NCBI RefSeq assembly: GCF_000952855.1
Contig: NZ_JSVU01000004.1
Coordinates: forward strand, 62,001 to 126,000
Direction: 5' to 3'
DNA from: Aequorivita vladivostokensis
GTDB taxonomy: Bacteria; Bacteroidota; Bacteroidia; Flavobacteriales; Flavobacteriaceae
DNA: 64,000 bases
Below, in pieces: positions 24,465 to 35,236 of the stretch. The stretch's first letter is position 1, and each line of letters opens with the position of its first letter. Below the pieces are notes generated by a model. It ran no database searches, had not been told where the DNA came from, and worked only from the letters and a program-made list of their open reading frames with translations. The translations under genes were made by a program, and so were the position numbers.

Positions 24465-26776
24465 TAACGGATTATCATTATTTTTGAAACCTTCGTTTCA
24501 ACGTTATCTTCAGTGGTAACGAGCACCAGATACACGCCCGATCGCACTTTATATCTTCCAAAAGCAGTGGTGTCCCAAAGCACGCTTCCGCCTTGAGAGG
24601 TTTCCTCAAAAACCAGGCTACCGGTGATGTCGGTAATTTTAACATTGGCCTGCGCCGTGAGGCCGTCAATAGTTACGTTTCCATTAAATCCGGGCCGTAC
24701 AGGGTTGGGAAAAGCGTGAACGTTCTCCAAATTGTCTCCGGGTGCGGTAGCGGTTCCCCGATAGGCCACCAAGCCTTGCGTGGTCGCAAAATATACTACC
24801 CCGGTAAATGGATCTATCGCTATATCCTGTACGTTATTGGTAGGTAAGGGCGAATTATCTTTTGTAAAGCGCAGCAAGGTTTCCTGTCCGTTTGGCGATA
24901 GATAGAAGGCACCCGAGGTGGCTGTTGCAATCCACTTATTGTTTGACCCATCTACTTCAATATCGGTAATTGATTGTTCAAAAAGTAGTTCTTGTGGCAC
25001 TCCATCTTCCAATATAATAATTGATTGTGAATCTGGAGTGGTGCCCTCATCAAAAAAACTTCCGGGACTATACAACACCCGTAATCCTTTCAGGGTGCCG
25101 ATCCATAATCTGTTCTGCGCATCAAAAGCTAGGGCCCTGACGTTATTTGTAGGCAAATTACCCGCCCCGGGATTATCGGAAATCTTATTGAACTTGTTGA
25201 GCGTTGGGCTATAACCAATTAACCCGTTGCTGTATGTGCCAATAAAAATGTTTCCTTCCCTACTTATCGCCAACTTATTTAAAGCGAGCTCTGAAAGGGG
25301 ACTGGGCAAGATATCCGTGATATCGGTTTTCTGGAATTGTCCATTTGGCGTTAACTTAATAATGCCTTCATCGGCTTTGGTCTGAACAAACCAGAGATTG
25401 CCCTGACGATCGAATTCGGAACCAAATATTCTTATACCATTGTCAATATTGCCGTTCGGGGCGGTTACAATAATTCTATCAAGTGGACTATTGGTTTCGT
25501 TGTAAAGTATGGTGGGCTCTTCATTTACAATTTTAAGGAGTCCTTTTTCAAATGAACTTATAAAAACTTCCTCGGGTTTTTCGGGGTTGATAGTAACCTT
25601 CACCAGATCGGTAGGCTCTCCACCTACCGCAGCACTCAGTTCCTCATAACGTATGTTGTTCCAAAGTGTATCCTTTAAATGACTTATACCAAATCTAGAA
25701 AGTGGATACGGATTGAAATCTATGTCCACCTCGCCGAAAGCGACCCAAAGTTGACCGGGTGATGCATCCAAAGCATAAGGCCTATTTCTAATAGGCCCAT
25801 TGGGAAGAATTTGGGTAGCCTGCATACCTCCAAAAGGCACTATTAAAAGCCCATCCTCCTTGGTGCCGATGTAAAAATTGTTACCAAAACCATAACCGGA
25901 AAGTAAATCGAGGTCGAAGTCCAGAACGGTACTTGCCGCCGCCTCCTGTACAAAACCATCAGAATAAGCCTGAATGGAGGATTTTGTAGTAATGGTCAAT
26001 AAATTATCTGCTAATCGAAATTTAAGTACTTCAGAATTGAAATTCTGGACTGCGCTGGTAATTCCATCTGGCGTAAAGCGCAAAATGGTGTTTGATCTAT
26101 TGGAAGCGAAAAGCTCGTTTCCTAATTTTTCCGCAGCCCTAAATCCGCCGCCTATTATGGTAGTCCAGTTTTGATAATCTATCAAATTATCATCGGCCAC
26201 AAGAGCCCTGCGCATTCCACTGGTAGAACTGGCAGCAAAAATATAAGGTTCCTGCACGACAGTCTGGACAATATCAATTTGGCTACCGCCGTCGCCGATA
26301 AAATAGGTATCACCAAATTCAAGTCGGGCCAAATCAAAAACCGATATTCCGTACTGGGTGGCAATGTAAACCTTATCGTTGTATTCGGTAAAGTTGTTGA
26401 TGCGTTTTTTATCTGGGGGAATGGTTTGTTTTTCTAAAATATCAACTACTTTTAAAACGTTTTCTTCACCTTCTTTAATAATCTCCATCAGCCCATTTTC
26501 GTAGCCGATTACCAATAAATTGAAAGTATCGCTATAGTGTATGGTTGTAATGGCATTACCAGAAAGCCCATTAATGGTTGAGTACGTTTTTATCTGCTGC
26601 GTGGCAAGATCGTAGGTGAATACGGCATTTTCAGCCCCCACAAAAATTTTATTGTCACCTTGTGAAATATCTTTTATGGAAACATAGGAGAAATGACCCG
26701 TCCAGCGGTCCTCAAAATTCTGGGCGCCTGCCAGAAAGGGAAGTATAATTAGCAAAGCAATTGCCCACTGCTTCAT
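24464..26776 (-). CDS. porZ: T9SS surface attachment protein PorZ-like propeller
   Basis: A 770-residue secreted protein with three parts. There is a signal peptide (MKQWAIALLIILPFLAGA), then two seven-bladed-type propeller regions with repeats such as IKTYSTINGLSGNAITTI, GNIFIGTYSNGLIGY, RLWIGTLKGLRVLY and VYFATTQGLVAYRG, and a C-terminal domain (NVHAFPNPVRPGF, ending VSKIMIIR). PorZ delivers A-LPS to the attachment complex that anchors T9SS cargo. I took the ATG at 26776, not 26803, because it starts directly at the signal peptide. The neighbourhood with recO is typical. A generic Reg_prop protein is the alternative. Confidence 0.8.
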   Translation of the reverse strand: MKQWAIALLIILPFLAGAQNFEDRWTGHFSYVSIKDISQGDNKIFVGAENAVFTYDLATQQIKTYSTINGLSGNAITTIHYSDTFNLLVIGYENGLMEIIKEGEENVLKVVDILEKQTIPPDKKRINNFTEYNDKVYIATQYGISVFDLARLEFGDTYFIGDGGSQIDIVQTVVQEPYIFAASSTSGMRRALVADDNLIDYQNWTTIIGGGFRAAEKLGNELFASNRSNTILRFTPDGITSAVQNFNSEVLKFRLADNLLTITTKSSIQAYSDGFVQEAAASTVLDFDLDLLSGYGFGNNFYIGTKEDGLLIVPFGGMQATQILPNGPIRNRPYALDASPGQLWVAFGEVDIDFNPYPLSRFGISHLKDTLWNNIRYEELSAAVGGEPTDLVKVTINPEKPEEVFISSFEKGLLKIVNEEPTILYNETNSPLDRIIVTAPNGNIDNGIRIFGSEFDRQGNLWFVQTKADEGIIKLTPNGQFQKTDITDILPSPLSELALNKLAISREGNIFIGTYSNGLIGYSPTLNKFNKISDNPGAGNLPTNNVRALAFDAQNRLWIGTLKGLRVLYSPGSFFDEGTTPDSQSIIILEDGVPQELLFEQSITDIEVDGSNNKWIATATSGAFYLSPNGQETLLRFTKDNSPLPTNNVQDIAIDPFTGVVYFATTQGLVAYRGTATAPGDNLENVHAFPNPVRPGFNGNVTIDGLTAQANVKITDITGSLVFEETSQGGSVLWDTTAFGRYKVRSGVYLVLVTTEDNVETKVSKIMIIR

Positions 26777-26837
26777 AATATATATGGTTTTGAATATTAA
26801 CACGCTAAAATACTATTTATTGCGGTACTGGAATGAA

Positions 26838-26887
26838 AAAGCCTTTCCATATCTTTTATTGCTAAAAAAGATCAACGGAAAGGCTTT
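26838..26887 (-). terminator. Terminator of gdhA
   Basis: AAAGCCTTTCC (26838-26848) pairs perfectly with GGAAAGGCTTT (26877-26887), and an inner ATCTTTT/AAAAGAT pair extends the stem. On the minus strand the hairpin ends in TTTTTC. It lies 24 bases after the gdhA stop codon. Confidence 0.7.
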
Positions 26888-26910
26888 ATCCTTATTTTGA
26901 TTTGTGATAT

Positions 26911-28257
<1,347 letters not shown>

Positions 28258-28510
28258 TTAAAATTTTATTTTACTTTTAGCGAATTTCCGTCGGCAATGG
28301 TTTGTAACAATGGGTTTTATCTAAAATAGCGATTAGGAATTTGAAGAAAAACGTACTTTAAAAAACCATTTACATAAGGAAGGAGCAAATATAAGCGTTA
28401 TGATAAAAACTGGGCGCCAAATTTTTACAAATTAGCTAAATAGCTTCATTAAATTTCCCTGTTAAATATGTTTTTATATATTTGTTGTGTCTCAATCTAA
28501 ACCTATATAT

Positions 28511-29314
28511 ATGATGAATACCAGATTTTTGCTATTGGTATTTTTCTTGTTGGTTTTTTCTAAACAAGAAGCTTACAGCCAGTTTGGCTTTTCACACGAA
28601 GTGGGTTTAATTACAGGACCTGTAGTTTTTTATTCAGATTTTGGCCAACGGAACAATTTTGAGACTAATGCAAAGAATACTGGGTTCGGGGTAGGACTTA
28701 TCCATTACCTCAACTTCTCTTACCGCGCCGATTGTAACTGCTATACCCGGGATACGTATTTTAACGATCATTTTAAAATACGCAATGAAATTGATTACCA
28801 CAAAACAAATTTGGAGCATTTTGGGCGGTGGGTAGAGCCGGACCAAACATCACTCTTTGCAGATCAGCTACGTGCAATGAGCGGTTCAGTTACCGTTATT
28901 GAGGTGGGTTCGCAACTTGAATATTTTCCTTTAAGCATTCGTGATTTTGCAGCAGGAGGCTACAAGATTGCACCATTTATCAGCTTGGGGGTTCATTGGG
29001 TAAATTTTGATCCTGAAATTAAATCTTCTCTCGGGCCATTAAACAGCCCCATCTCCACCCCTGATAAATATTTCAACGCGTTCCAGCAAGATCCGGCTTC
29101 AACTTGGGCAGTAGTAGGGAGTGTGGGAATCAGATATAAACTTACGGATTTGAGCGACCTAATGCTTGACGGCCGTTGGCATTATTACTTCTCTGATTGG
29201 GTAGACGGTCTTAACCCGACTTTTGAAAATAACGGAACTACGCCAGTTCCCGAAAACAAAGCCAATGAATGGATCTATTGGTTAAATGTGGGCTATATCT
29301 ATTACATAAATTAA
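28511..29314 (+). CDS. THC0290_0291-type outer-envelope protein
   Basis: A secreted beta-rich protein of 267 residues from the ATG at 28511 (an earlier ATG-like start at 28487 would add residues before the signal peptide). The signal peptide MMNTRFLLLVFFLLVFSKQEAYS is followed by alternating aromatic strands (FSHEVGLITGPVVFYSDFG, GVGLIHYLNFSY, KIAPFISLGVHWVNF, WIYWLNVGYIYYIN). The ending in an aromatic residue suggests an outer-membrane barrel. The family is seen in marine flavobacteria and has no known function. A bidirectional terminator follows. A TATATTTG box at 28477-28484 lies 27 bases upstream of the start. Confidence 0.75.
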   Translation: MMNTRFLLLVFFLLVFSKQEAYSQFGFSHEVGLITGPVVFYSDFGQRNNFETNAKNTGFGVGLIHYLNFSYRADCNCYTRDTYFNDHFKIRNEIDYHKTNLEHFGRWVEPDQTSLFADQLRAMSGSVTVIEVGSQLEYFPLSIRDFAAGGYKIAPFISLGVHWVNFDPEIKSSLGPLNSPISTPDKYFNAFQQDPASTWAVVGSVGIRYKLTDLSDLMLDGRWHYYFSDWVDGLNPTFENNGTTPVPENKANEWIYWLNVGYIYYIN

Positions 29315-29332
29315 ATTATTTCAAATTATATT

Positions 29333-29366
29333 AAAAAGGCTCGGATTAATAACTCCGAGCCTTTTT
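29333..29366. terminator. Bidirectional terminator
   Basis: AAAAAGGCTCGG (29333-29344) and CCGAGCCTTTTT (29355-29366) are a perfect 12-bp inverted repeat with T-tracts on both strands, between convergent genes ending at 29314 and 29392. Confidence 0.85.
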
Positions 29367-29391
29367 CTTTATTTAATATTTAAGGGAATCG

Positions 29392-30534
29392 TTACCCGAT
29401 TGCCTGCTTTAAATCTGCAATCAAATCTTCAACGTCCTCAATGCCTACGGAAAGACGTATCAACGAATCAACTACACCAATTTTTTCGCGCTCTTCCTTC
29501 GGGATGCTGGCGTGCGTCATACTTGCGGGATGTCCCGCAAGGCTTTCCACGCCGCCAAGACTTTCCGCCAAGGTGAAAATCTTCAACTTTTCAACTATTT
29601 TGATGGCTTCTTCGTAATTATTCCCTTTAGTAACGAAGGAAATCATTCCGCCGAAATCCTTCATCTGTGCCTTTGGGATGGCGTGGTTCGGATGGTTTTC
29701 AAAACCGGGCCAATATACTTTTTCGATTTTAGGGTGGTTCGCCAAAAATTCAGCCACTGCTTTTCCATTCTCGCAATGGCGCTGCATTCGGATGTGAAGC
29801 GTTTTCAACCCTCGCAAAACCAAAAAACAATCCTGTGGCCCGCAAATGGCGCCACTGGCGTTTTGGATAAAGTATAACCTTTCCGCAAGTGTTTTGTCCT
29901 TTACTACCAGAGCGCCCATAACCACATCGCTATGGCCGCCGAGGTATTTTGTGGCACTGTGCATCACAATATCGGCACCCATATCCAATGGCTGTTGTAA
30001 ATAGGGCGTAGCAAAAGTGTTGTCCACGGCAAGCAAAACATTGTGCTTTTTTGCAATGGAAGCCGCTTTTTTAATATCGATTATGTTCATCATCGGGTTG
30101 GTTGGTGTTTCTACCCAAATGAGTTTTGTTTTATCATTTACATATTCCTCAATTTTATCGGCGTTTTCCATTCCTACAAAGTGAAACTTTATGCCAAAGC
30201 CTTCAAAAATCTTGGTAAACAACCGATAGCTTCCGCCATAAAGATCATTCGTAGAAATTACCTCATCGCCGGGTTTTAATAGTTTCATCACCGCATCAAT
30301 TGCTGCAAGACCGCTTCCAAAAGCTAGGCCAAACTCTCCGTTTTCAATACTTGCAACAGCACGTTCCAAAGCCGCACGCGTGGGGTTTCCGCTGCGCGAA
30401 TATTGAAATCCCTTGTGCCCACCAGGCGTAGTCTGTGAATAGGTGGAAGTTTGATAAATGGGCGGCATAACCGAACCATAGGCCGGATCTACATTGTGCT
30501 GCCCGCCGTGTATTGTTTTTGTGTTGAATTTCAT
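29392..30534 (-). CDS. Cystathionine gamma-synthase / transsulfuration PLP enzyme
   Basis: A 380-residue PLP enzyme of the Cys/Met metabolism family. PLP-lysine is Lys196 in HSATKYLGGHSDVVMG; other family motifs are QYSRSGNPTRAALE (near 44-57), FGSGLAAIDAV (near 72-82), WVETPTNPMMNIID (near 140-153) and SLGGVESLAGHPASMTH near the C-terminus. Related sequences are annotated as cystathionine gamma-synthase or gamma-lyase, and the two cannot be separated reliably by eye. It lies alone on the minus strand. The reaction is cystathionine formation from O-succinylhomoserine plus Cys, or its cleavage. Confidence 0.88.
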   Translation of the reverse strand: MKFNTKTIHGGQHNVDPAYGSVMPPIYQTSTYSQTTPGGHKGFQYSRSGNPTRAALERAVASIENGEFGLAFGSGLAAIDAVMKLLKPGDEVISTNDLYGGSYRLFTKIFEGFGIKFHFVGMENADKIEEYVNDKTKLIWVETPTNPMMNIIDIKKAASIAKKHNVLLAVDNTFATPYLQQPLDMGADIVMHSATKYLGGHSDVVMGALVVKDKTLAERLYFIQNASGAICGPQDCFLVLRGLKTLHIRMQRHCENGKAVAEFLANHPKIEKVYWPGFENHPNHAIPKAQMKDFGGMISFVTKGNNYEEAIKIVEKLKIFTLAESLGGVESLAGHPASMTHASIPKEEREKIGVVDSLIRLSVGIEDVEDLIADLKQAIG

Positions 30535-30692
30535 AAGAAAATGGTCTTTTTTAAAGTAAGAATCCCAAACGCCAAAACTATATTTCAGGTTTTAATATAA
30601 CTTTTGCAATCGCTGATTTTAAAGTTATTACTTTTGAATAGCAAATGTAAGGGTTTCGTTTGCTAAAGCTAACCATCTATTCCTTTTAACGT

Positions 30693-31451
30693 ATGAACAG
30701 CAAAATTACGGTTGTGGCATTGATTGCACTAATTGTCGTGGGATGCGACCGAGAGAAAAATATTGAGATCTCTTCTGAAAGTTTTACGGAAAAGGAACTT
30801 GCAATATGCAAAAACAGCAAATGTCCCGAAGTTACCATAAACTATGTGGAGGTTTTTGGCGATGATGAAATTTCCGAAAGAATTAATACGAAAATAAAAA
30901 ACTTTATCTTTTCGTCTTTATTGATGGGGGAAGACACCATTCCCACAGCCAAAACCATTCAAGAAGCGGCAACAAATTTTATTGAAACCTATAATGCTGA
31001 TAAAGCCCAGTTTCCAGATATGGCCGGGGAATATTTTGCGGAAATCTCGGTCAATGAAATTTATTCCTCAAAAAAACATATCTGTTTCGAAATGCGCCAA
31101 TACCTTTTTACCGGCGGGGCCCACGGCTATGGCACCACTTCATTTTTGAACATTGACCCAAAAACCGGAGAGGAGCTTACTTCAGAAGAGCTTTTTAAAA
31201 ACAACAAGGAATTTACGGCTTTCGCAGAAAAGAAGTTTCGCGAAGAACAAAAAATAGCAAAAGACCAATCCATTAATGAAAACGGCTTCTGGTTTGAAAA
31301 TGATGAATTTTATCTACCGGAAAGTGTCGGTTTTACGCAGGATAGCTTAATATTCGTTTACAATCAATACGACATTGCAAGTTATGCAGACGGCCCCATT
31401 GAATTGAAAATTGCGATGAAAGAAGCCGAACCTTTCCTCAGTATTGATTAA
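30693..31451 (+). CDS. DUF3298/DUF4163 (RsiV-like) lipoprotein
   Basis: A 252-residue envelope protein with lipobox at Cys18 (IVVGC). The middle (near 40-130) matches the DUF4163 style and the end (near 140-240) the RsiV-like DUF3298 domain: YLFTGGAHGYGTTSFLNIDPKTGEEL, FYLPESVGFTQDSLIFVYNQYDIASYADGPIELKI. RsiV in Bacillus binds lysozyme, but this protein has no anti-sigma segment, so a ligand-binding role is only a guess. It is followed 9 bases later by the ArsC-like gene. Confidence 0.82.
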   Translation: MNSKITVVALIALIVVGCDREKNIEISSESFTEKELAICKNSKCPEVTINYVEVFGDDEISERINTKIKNFIFSSLLMGEDTIPTAKTIQEAATNFIETYNADKAQFPDMAGEYFAEISVNEIYSSKKHICFEMRQYLFTGGAHGYGTTSFLNIDPKTGEELTSEELFKNNKEFTAFAEKKFREEQKIAKDQSINENGFWFENDEFYLPESVGFTQDSLIFVYNQYDIASYADGPIELKIAMKEAEPFLSID

Positions 31452-31460
31452 TTTTGAACT

Positions 31461-31817
31461 ATGCAAAAAGTATATTATTTATCAAGTTGTGATACCTGCA
31501 AAAGGGTAATGGACGAAATAAAAATTCCCTCGTCATTTATAAAACAGGACATCAAAGTGCAGGGCATCACCGAGGAAGAATTGGACGAACTTTTTAATCT
31601 TACCGATAGTTATGAGGAGCTATTCAGCCGAAGGGCGAAATTGTACCAAGAGCGCAATTTAAAAGAAGAGAATTTGCTCGAGGAAGATTACAAAGGGCTT
31701 ATTTTGGAACATTACACTTTTCTGAAACGCCCGGTAATCGTAAACAATGATGAAATCTTCATAGGCAGCAGCCCAAAAACTGTTGCAGCCGCAAAAAAAT
31801 CTATTCATAACAATTGA
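31461..31817 (+). CDS. ArsC/Spx-family thioredoxin-fold protein
   Basis: A 118-residue protein of the arsenate reductase (ArsC)/Spx/MgsR family. The active-site CDTC motif is at Cys10 and Cys13, giving the CxxC pattern of the Spx-like branch instead of the single Cys of classical ArsC. LFNLTDSYEELFSRRAKLYQ and the cis-Pro loop FLKRPVIVNNDEIFIG (near 87-102) also fit. The function could be redox reduction or regulation; no arsenic resistance genes are nearby. It overlaps the next gene (TTGA). Confidence 0.85.
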   Translation: MQKVYYLSSCDTCKRVMDEIKIPSSFIKQDIKVQGITEEELDELFNLTDSYEELFSRRAKLYQERNLKEENLLEEDYKGLILEHYTFLKRPVIVNNDEIFIGSSPKTVAAAKKSIHNN

Positions 31818-32716
31818 CCAACCCACGCATTTTTGCACTTTTGGCCGCAACCACGGCGAGTACCATCTATGGTATAAACCACACTATCGCCAAAGGATTG
31901 ATGCCAGATGTAATCCAGCCCTTTGGATTTATTTTGTTGCGGGTTTCGGGCGCAGCATTAGTCTTTTGGGTCATTAGCCTTTTCTTCCCTTCGGAAAAAG
32001 TTGAGCGCCGCGATTGGTTTCGTTTTATAATCTGCGCTTTCTTCGGAATGGTTTTGAATATGCTCGCCTTCTTTAAAGGATTGAGTCTTTCCACGCCCAT
32101 CAACAGTTCGGTAATAATCACAATTTCCCCAGTTTTGCTATTGGTGCTTTCCGCTTTTATTTTAAGGGAAAGAATTACTTGGGTAAAAAGCCTCGGGATA
32201 TTTTTGGGACTTGGCGGGGCTTTGGTTTTAATTCTTTTTGGGTTGAAAGCGCAGCCGAACGCTCCAAATATCCCGCTCGGCAATTTGCTTTTTATCATAA
32301 ACGCTACTTCCTATTCCGTTTATTTGATTTTGGTGAAACCATTGGTTCCAAAGTACAGTTCCATTACTTTGATGAAATTTCTATTTCTCTTTGCGTTTTT
32401 AATAAACCTGCCAATCGGCATTTCAGAATTCTCGGAAGTAAATTGGACCAACCTGCCTTTTGAAGCTATTTGGAAACTTGCTTTTGTGGTTATCTGCACC
32501 ACGGTTATGACCTATCTTTTGAATATTTACGCCCTAAAACAATTGAGCCCTTCCACCATTGGCGCGTTTATTTATTTGCAACCTGTAATAGCGGTACTTT
32601 TCGCAGTAATAGTTGGCGCCGATAGTCTAACCGCTTTGCGAATAGGCGCCGCAGCATTAATCTTTTTGGGCGTTTATCTTTCCACTATAAAGCGCGCCCG
32701 TAAAATTTCCGACTAA
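31814..32716 (+). CDS. EamA-family transporter (DMT superfamily)
   Basis: A 300-residue inner-membrane protein with about ten hydrophobic segments in two EamA repeats (near 5-135 and 150-290). Landmarks: NSSVIITISPVLLLVLSAF and TIGAFIYLQPVIAVLFAVIVG. The start is a TTG at 31814 that overlaps the stop of the previous gene (TTGA); no ATG precedes the first membrane segment, so this start is likely. The substrate is unknown; the family exports amino acids and metabolites. It ends against the thioesterase gene with a 4-base tail overlap. Confidence 0.88.
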   Translation: MTNPRIFALLAATTASTIYGINHTIAKGLMPDVIQPFGFILLRVSGAALVFWVISLFFPSEKVERRDWFRFIICAFFGMVLNMLAFFKGLSLSTPINSSVIITISPVLLLVLSAFILRERITWVKSLGIFLGLGGALVLILFGLKAQPNAPNIPLGNLLFIINATSYSVYLILVKPLVPKYSSITLMKFLFLFAFLINLPIGISEFSEVNWTNLPFEAIWKLAFVVICTTVMTYLLNIYALKQLSPSTIGAFIYLQPVIAVLFAVIVGADSLTALRIGAAALIFLGVYLSTIKRARKISD

Positions 32717-33186
32717 AGATCCTTTGGCCGCTGGCTGTACTTTCGGGTGTTTTCTTTGGTAAGAATTCTGAAATCGTCTGTCTTTTCCAACGCATTGAAT
32801 ATTTCGTAAAATTTCTTCGGAAGACCTACCAGTTTTCTTTCCGTAAGATCAATCCAAGCTCCCATCATTTCGCAACGGGCATAGTTTTTACCGTTTTCAT
32901 CATAAAAATTGTGCAGGAATTCAAAATACATTCCATCTTCCGAAAGACCTTTCAACTGCAATGAAACCGTAACAGGCTTCCCGGGAAAAAACTCTCGGAA
33001 ATAATACATATGCTCATAAAATGCCACGGGGCCCAAGTTGTATTCGGCCAAATGCCGCTGATCCATGCCTCTCTCCAGCATAAAGCTCATCCGGGTGTGG
33101 CTCATGTAGTCTATATAGGCACTGTTGCGCAGGTGGCGGTTGGCATCCACATCGCTCCAGCGTATTTCAAATTGTTTTGTGTACAT
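32713..33186 (-). CDS. Acyl-CoA thioesterase (4HBT family)
   Basis: A hotdog-fold thioesterase of 157 residues if read from the ATG at 33186 (MYTKQFEIRWSD). An earlier in-frame ATG at 33228 would add 14 residues not seen in the family. The active-site segment SDVDANRHLRNSAYIDYMSHTRM (near 9-31) has the catalytic Asp and Asn/His of the 4-hydroxybenzoyl-CoA thioesterase group. The likely reaction is acyl-CoA hydrolysis in the cytoplasm; the chain specificity is unknown. Confidence 0.86.
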   Translation of the reverse strand: MYTKQFEIRWSDVDANRHLRNSAYIDYMSHTRMSFMLERGMDQRHLAEYNLGPVAFYEHMYYFREFFPGKPVTVSLQLKGLSEDGMYFEFLHNFYDENGKNYARCEMMGAWIDLTERKLVGLPKKFYEIFNALEKTDDFRILTKENTRKYSQRPKDL

Positions 33187-33340
33187 CTTCAAACTTTTAT
33201 GCAAATTTAAAGTACTTTTGTTATGCAAGCATAGTAAATATGTTTAGTTTCTGTTAAATGTTTTAAAGCGACACTTTGGATTCTGTAGTTGCTATTGATG
33301 CTATTGTTTTTGGTATTTTGCTTGTAATTTTTAAATAACT

Positions 33341-34297
33341 ATGCCTTTAGTTTCCAGTAAGTTTGAGCCTCCCATAATTTTTAGAAACGCACACTTCGCT
33401 ACAATTTATTCCGCGAAGCTCCGTCCGTCGCCAAATTTGATGCAACAGCGCGAACGCCTGCAATTGCCCGATGTCGATTTTATGGATATCGATTGGTCTT
33501 TTTCCGAAGAAAATTCACGGAAAGTTGCAATCCTGCTCCACGGTTTGGAAGGAAACGCCCAGCGAACCTATATGAAAGGGCAGGCAAAAATCCTGAACCA
33601 AAACGGGTGGGACGTTGCGGCCATAAATTTTCGCGGTTGCAGTGGGGAGGCCAATCTTTCGTATCAATCGTACAACGCAGGAAAAACGGACGATTTGGAA
33701 GTCGTCATCAATTCTATTTTGATAAAAGATACATACAGTGAAATAGCGCTCGTAGGTTTCAGTTTGGGCGGGAATCTGCTTTTGAAATATTTAGGCGAGC
33801 GGGAATCTTTTCCGAAGGAAATAAAAAAAGCCGTCGCCATTTCCACGCCCTTGAGTTTAAAAGGTTCTTTGGAATCTTTGAATGAATTCTCAAACTGGGT
33901 TTACCGCAACTCCTTTTTGACAAATCTTCGGAAAAAGTACAAAACGAAAATGAAGGAGTTCCCCGAAAAAATGACGGCTTCAGATTACAAAAAAATCACC
34001 TCCCTTTTGGAATTTGACAACGTTTATACGGCGCCGGCTCACGGTTTTAAGGATGCGTTTGATTATTACGAAAAGAACAGTAGCTTGCAATTTCTTCCGA
34101 AAATTCAAATTCCGGTCCTTGTTTTAAATGCCGAAAATGATAGCTTTCTTTCTTCGGAATGCTACCCCAAAGATTTGGCTTCAAAAATGAAAAACCTTTT
34201 TCTCGAAACGCCAAAATACGGCGGGCACGTAGGTTTTCACCAAACCAATAAATTGTATTACAGTGAAAAACGCACCATGCAATTCTTGAATGAATAA
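33341..34297 (+). CDS. YheT-like alpha/beta hydrolase
   Basis: A 318-residue hydrolase of the YheT/Alp family. The catalytic Ser is Ser141 in VGFSLGGNLLLKYLGE, the oxyanion HG is at LLHGLEGNAQRTYM (near 66-79), AAINFRGCSGEANLSYQSYNAG (near 93-114) is the family fingerprint, and the catalytic His lies in GGHVGFH close to the C-terminus. The physiological substrate is unknown (a lipid ester is possible). No signal peptide is present. It precedes the yicC-gmk-nadD group. Confidence 0.9.
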   Translation: MPLVSSKFEPPIIFRNAHFATIYSAKLRPSPNLMQQRERLQLPDVDFMDIDWSFSEENSRKVAILLHGLEGNAQRTYMKGQAKILNQNGWDVAAINFRGCSGEANLSYQSYNAGKTDDLEVVINSILIKDTYSEIALVGFSLGGNLLLKYLGERESFPKEIKKAVAISTPLSLKGSLESLNEFSNWVYRNSFLTNLRKKYKTKMKEFPEKMTASDYKKITSLLEFDNVYTAPAHGFKDAFDYYEKNSSLQFLPKIQIPVLVLNAENDSFLSSECYPKDLASKMKNLFLETPKYGGHVGFHQTNKLYYSEKRTMQFLNE

Positions 34298-34378
34298 TTG
34301 GGTTTGAAAACCCTCACCCCTGAGACCCACAACCTACCACCTAATTTTATTACCTTTGCCCTTCATTAAAACAGGAAT

Positions 34379-35236
34379 ATGATCCAATCCATGACGGGCT
34401 ACGGCAAAGAAGTTGTTCAGTTGCCTTCCAAAACCATTACCATTGAAATCAAATCTTTAAACAGCAAGGGGCTCGACCTCAACACGCGTGTACCTTCGGC
34501 TTACCGGGAAAAGGAGCTTGAAATCCGCGATTTGCTCGCAAGATCATTACAACGTGGAAAAGTGGATTTTTCACTTTATATTGAAGTGACGGGTGAGGAG
34601 GTAACCACGCAGCTGAATGAAGGCGTTGTAAAGCAATATATAAAGCAATTGGCAAACGTGGTAAACGGTGATCCCGTTGAACTTTTAAAAATGGCAGTGC
34701 GCATGCCCGATGCCTTAAAAACCGAACGCGAGGAAATTGACGAGAAGGAATATAAAGCTATTTTAAAAGGAATTGACAAAGCGCTGGAAGCCATAAACGA
34801 ATACAGGACCGATGAAGGTTTGGTTTTGGAAAACGACTTTTTTGAGCGTTCCAAAACTATTTCAAAATTGTTGGAAGAAGTGATTGCTTTGGATCCCGAA
34901 AGAATTGACGGCGTAAAGGAAAGATTGCGCAAGGCGGTTGCGGATTTAAAGGAAAAAGTGGACGAAAACCGCTTTGAGCAGGAATTGATCTACTACCTTG
35001 AAAAATACGACATCACCGAGGAAAAGGTTCGCCTTAAAAACCATTTGGAATATTTTGAGGAATCCTTAAAATCGCACGATTCCAACGGAAAAAAATTGGG
35101 TTTCATTACACAGGAAATTGGCCGTGAAATCAACACCATTGGCAGCAAGGCAAATTATGCGCCTATGCAGCAAGTAGTGGTGCAGATGAAGGACGAACTT
35201 GAAAAAATTAAGGAACAATCGCTAAACGTTTTATAG
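34379..35236 (+). CDS. yicC: YicC/YloC family endoribonuclease
   Basis: A 285-residue protein with the family N-terminus MIQSMTGYGKE, an internal RLRKAVADLKEKVDENRFEQEL helix and the C-terminal KLGFITQEIGREINTIGSKANYAPMQQ block. YicC proteins are now known as endoribonucleases in E. coli. Here it is the first gene of a typical yicC-gmk-nadD cluster; gmk starts on the next base after its stop codon, which indicates cotranslation. Confidence 0.94.
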   Translation: MIQSMTGYGKEVVQLPSKTITIEIKSLNSKGLDLNTRVPSAYREKELEIRDLLARSLQRGKVDFSLYIEVTGEEVTTQLNEGVVKQYIKQLANVVNGDPVELLKMAVRMPDALKTEREEIDEKEYKAILKGIDKALEAINEYRTDEGLVLENDFFERSKTISKLLEEVIALDPERIDGVKERLRKAVADLKEKVDENRFEQELIYYLEKYDITEEKVRLKNHLEYFEESLKSHDSNGKKLGFITQEIGREINTIGSKANYAPMQQVVVQMKDELEKIKEQSLNVL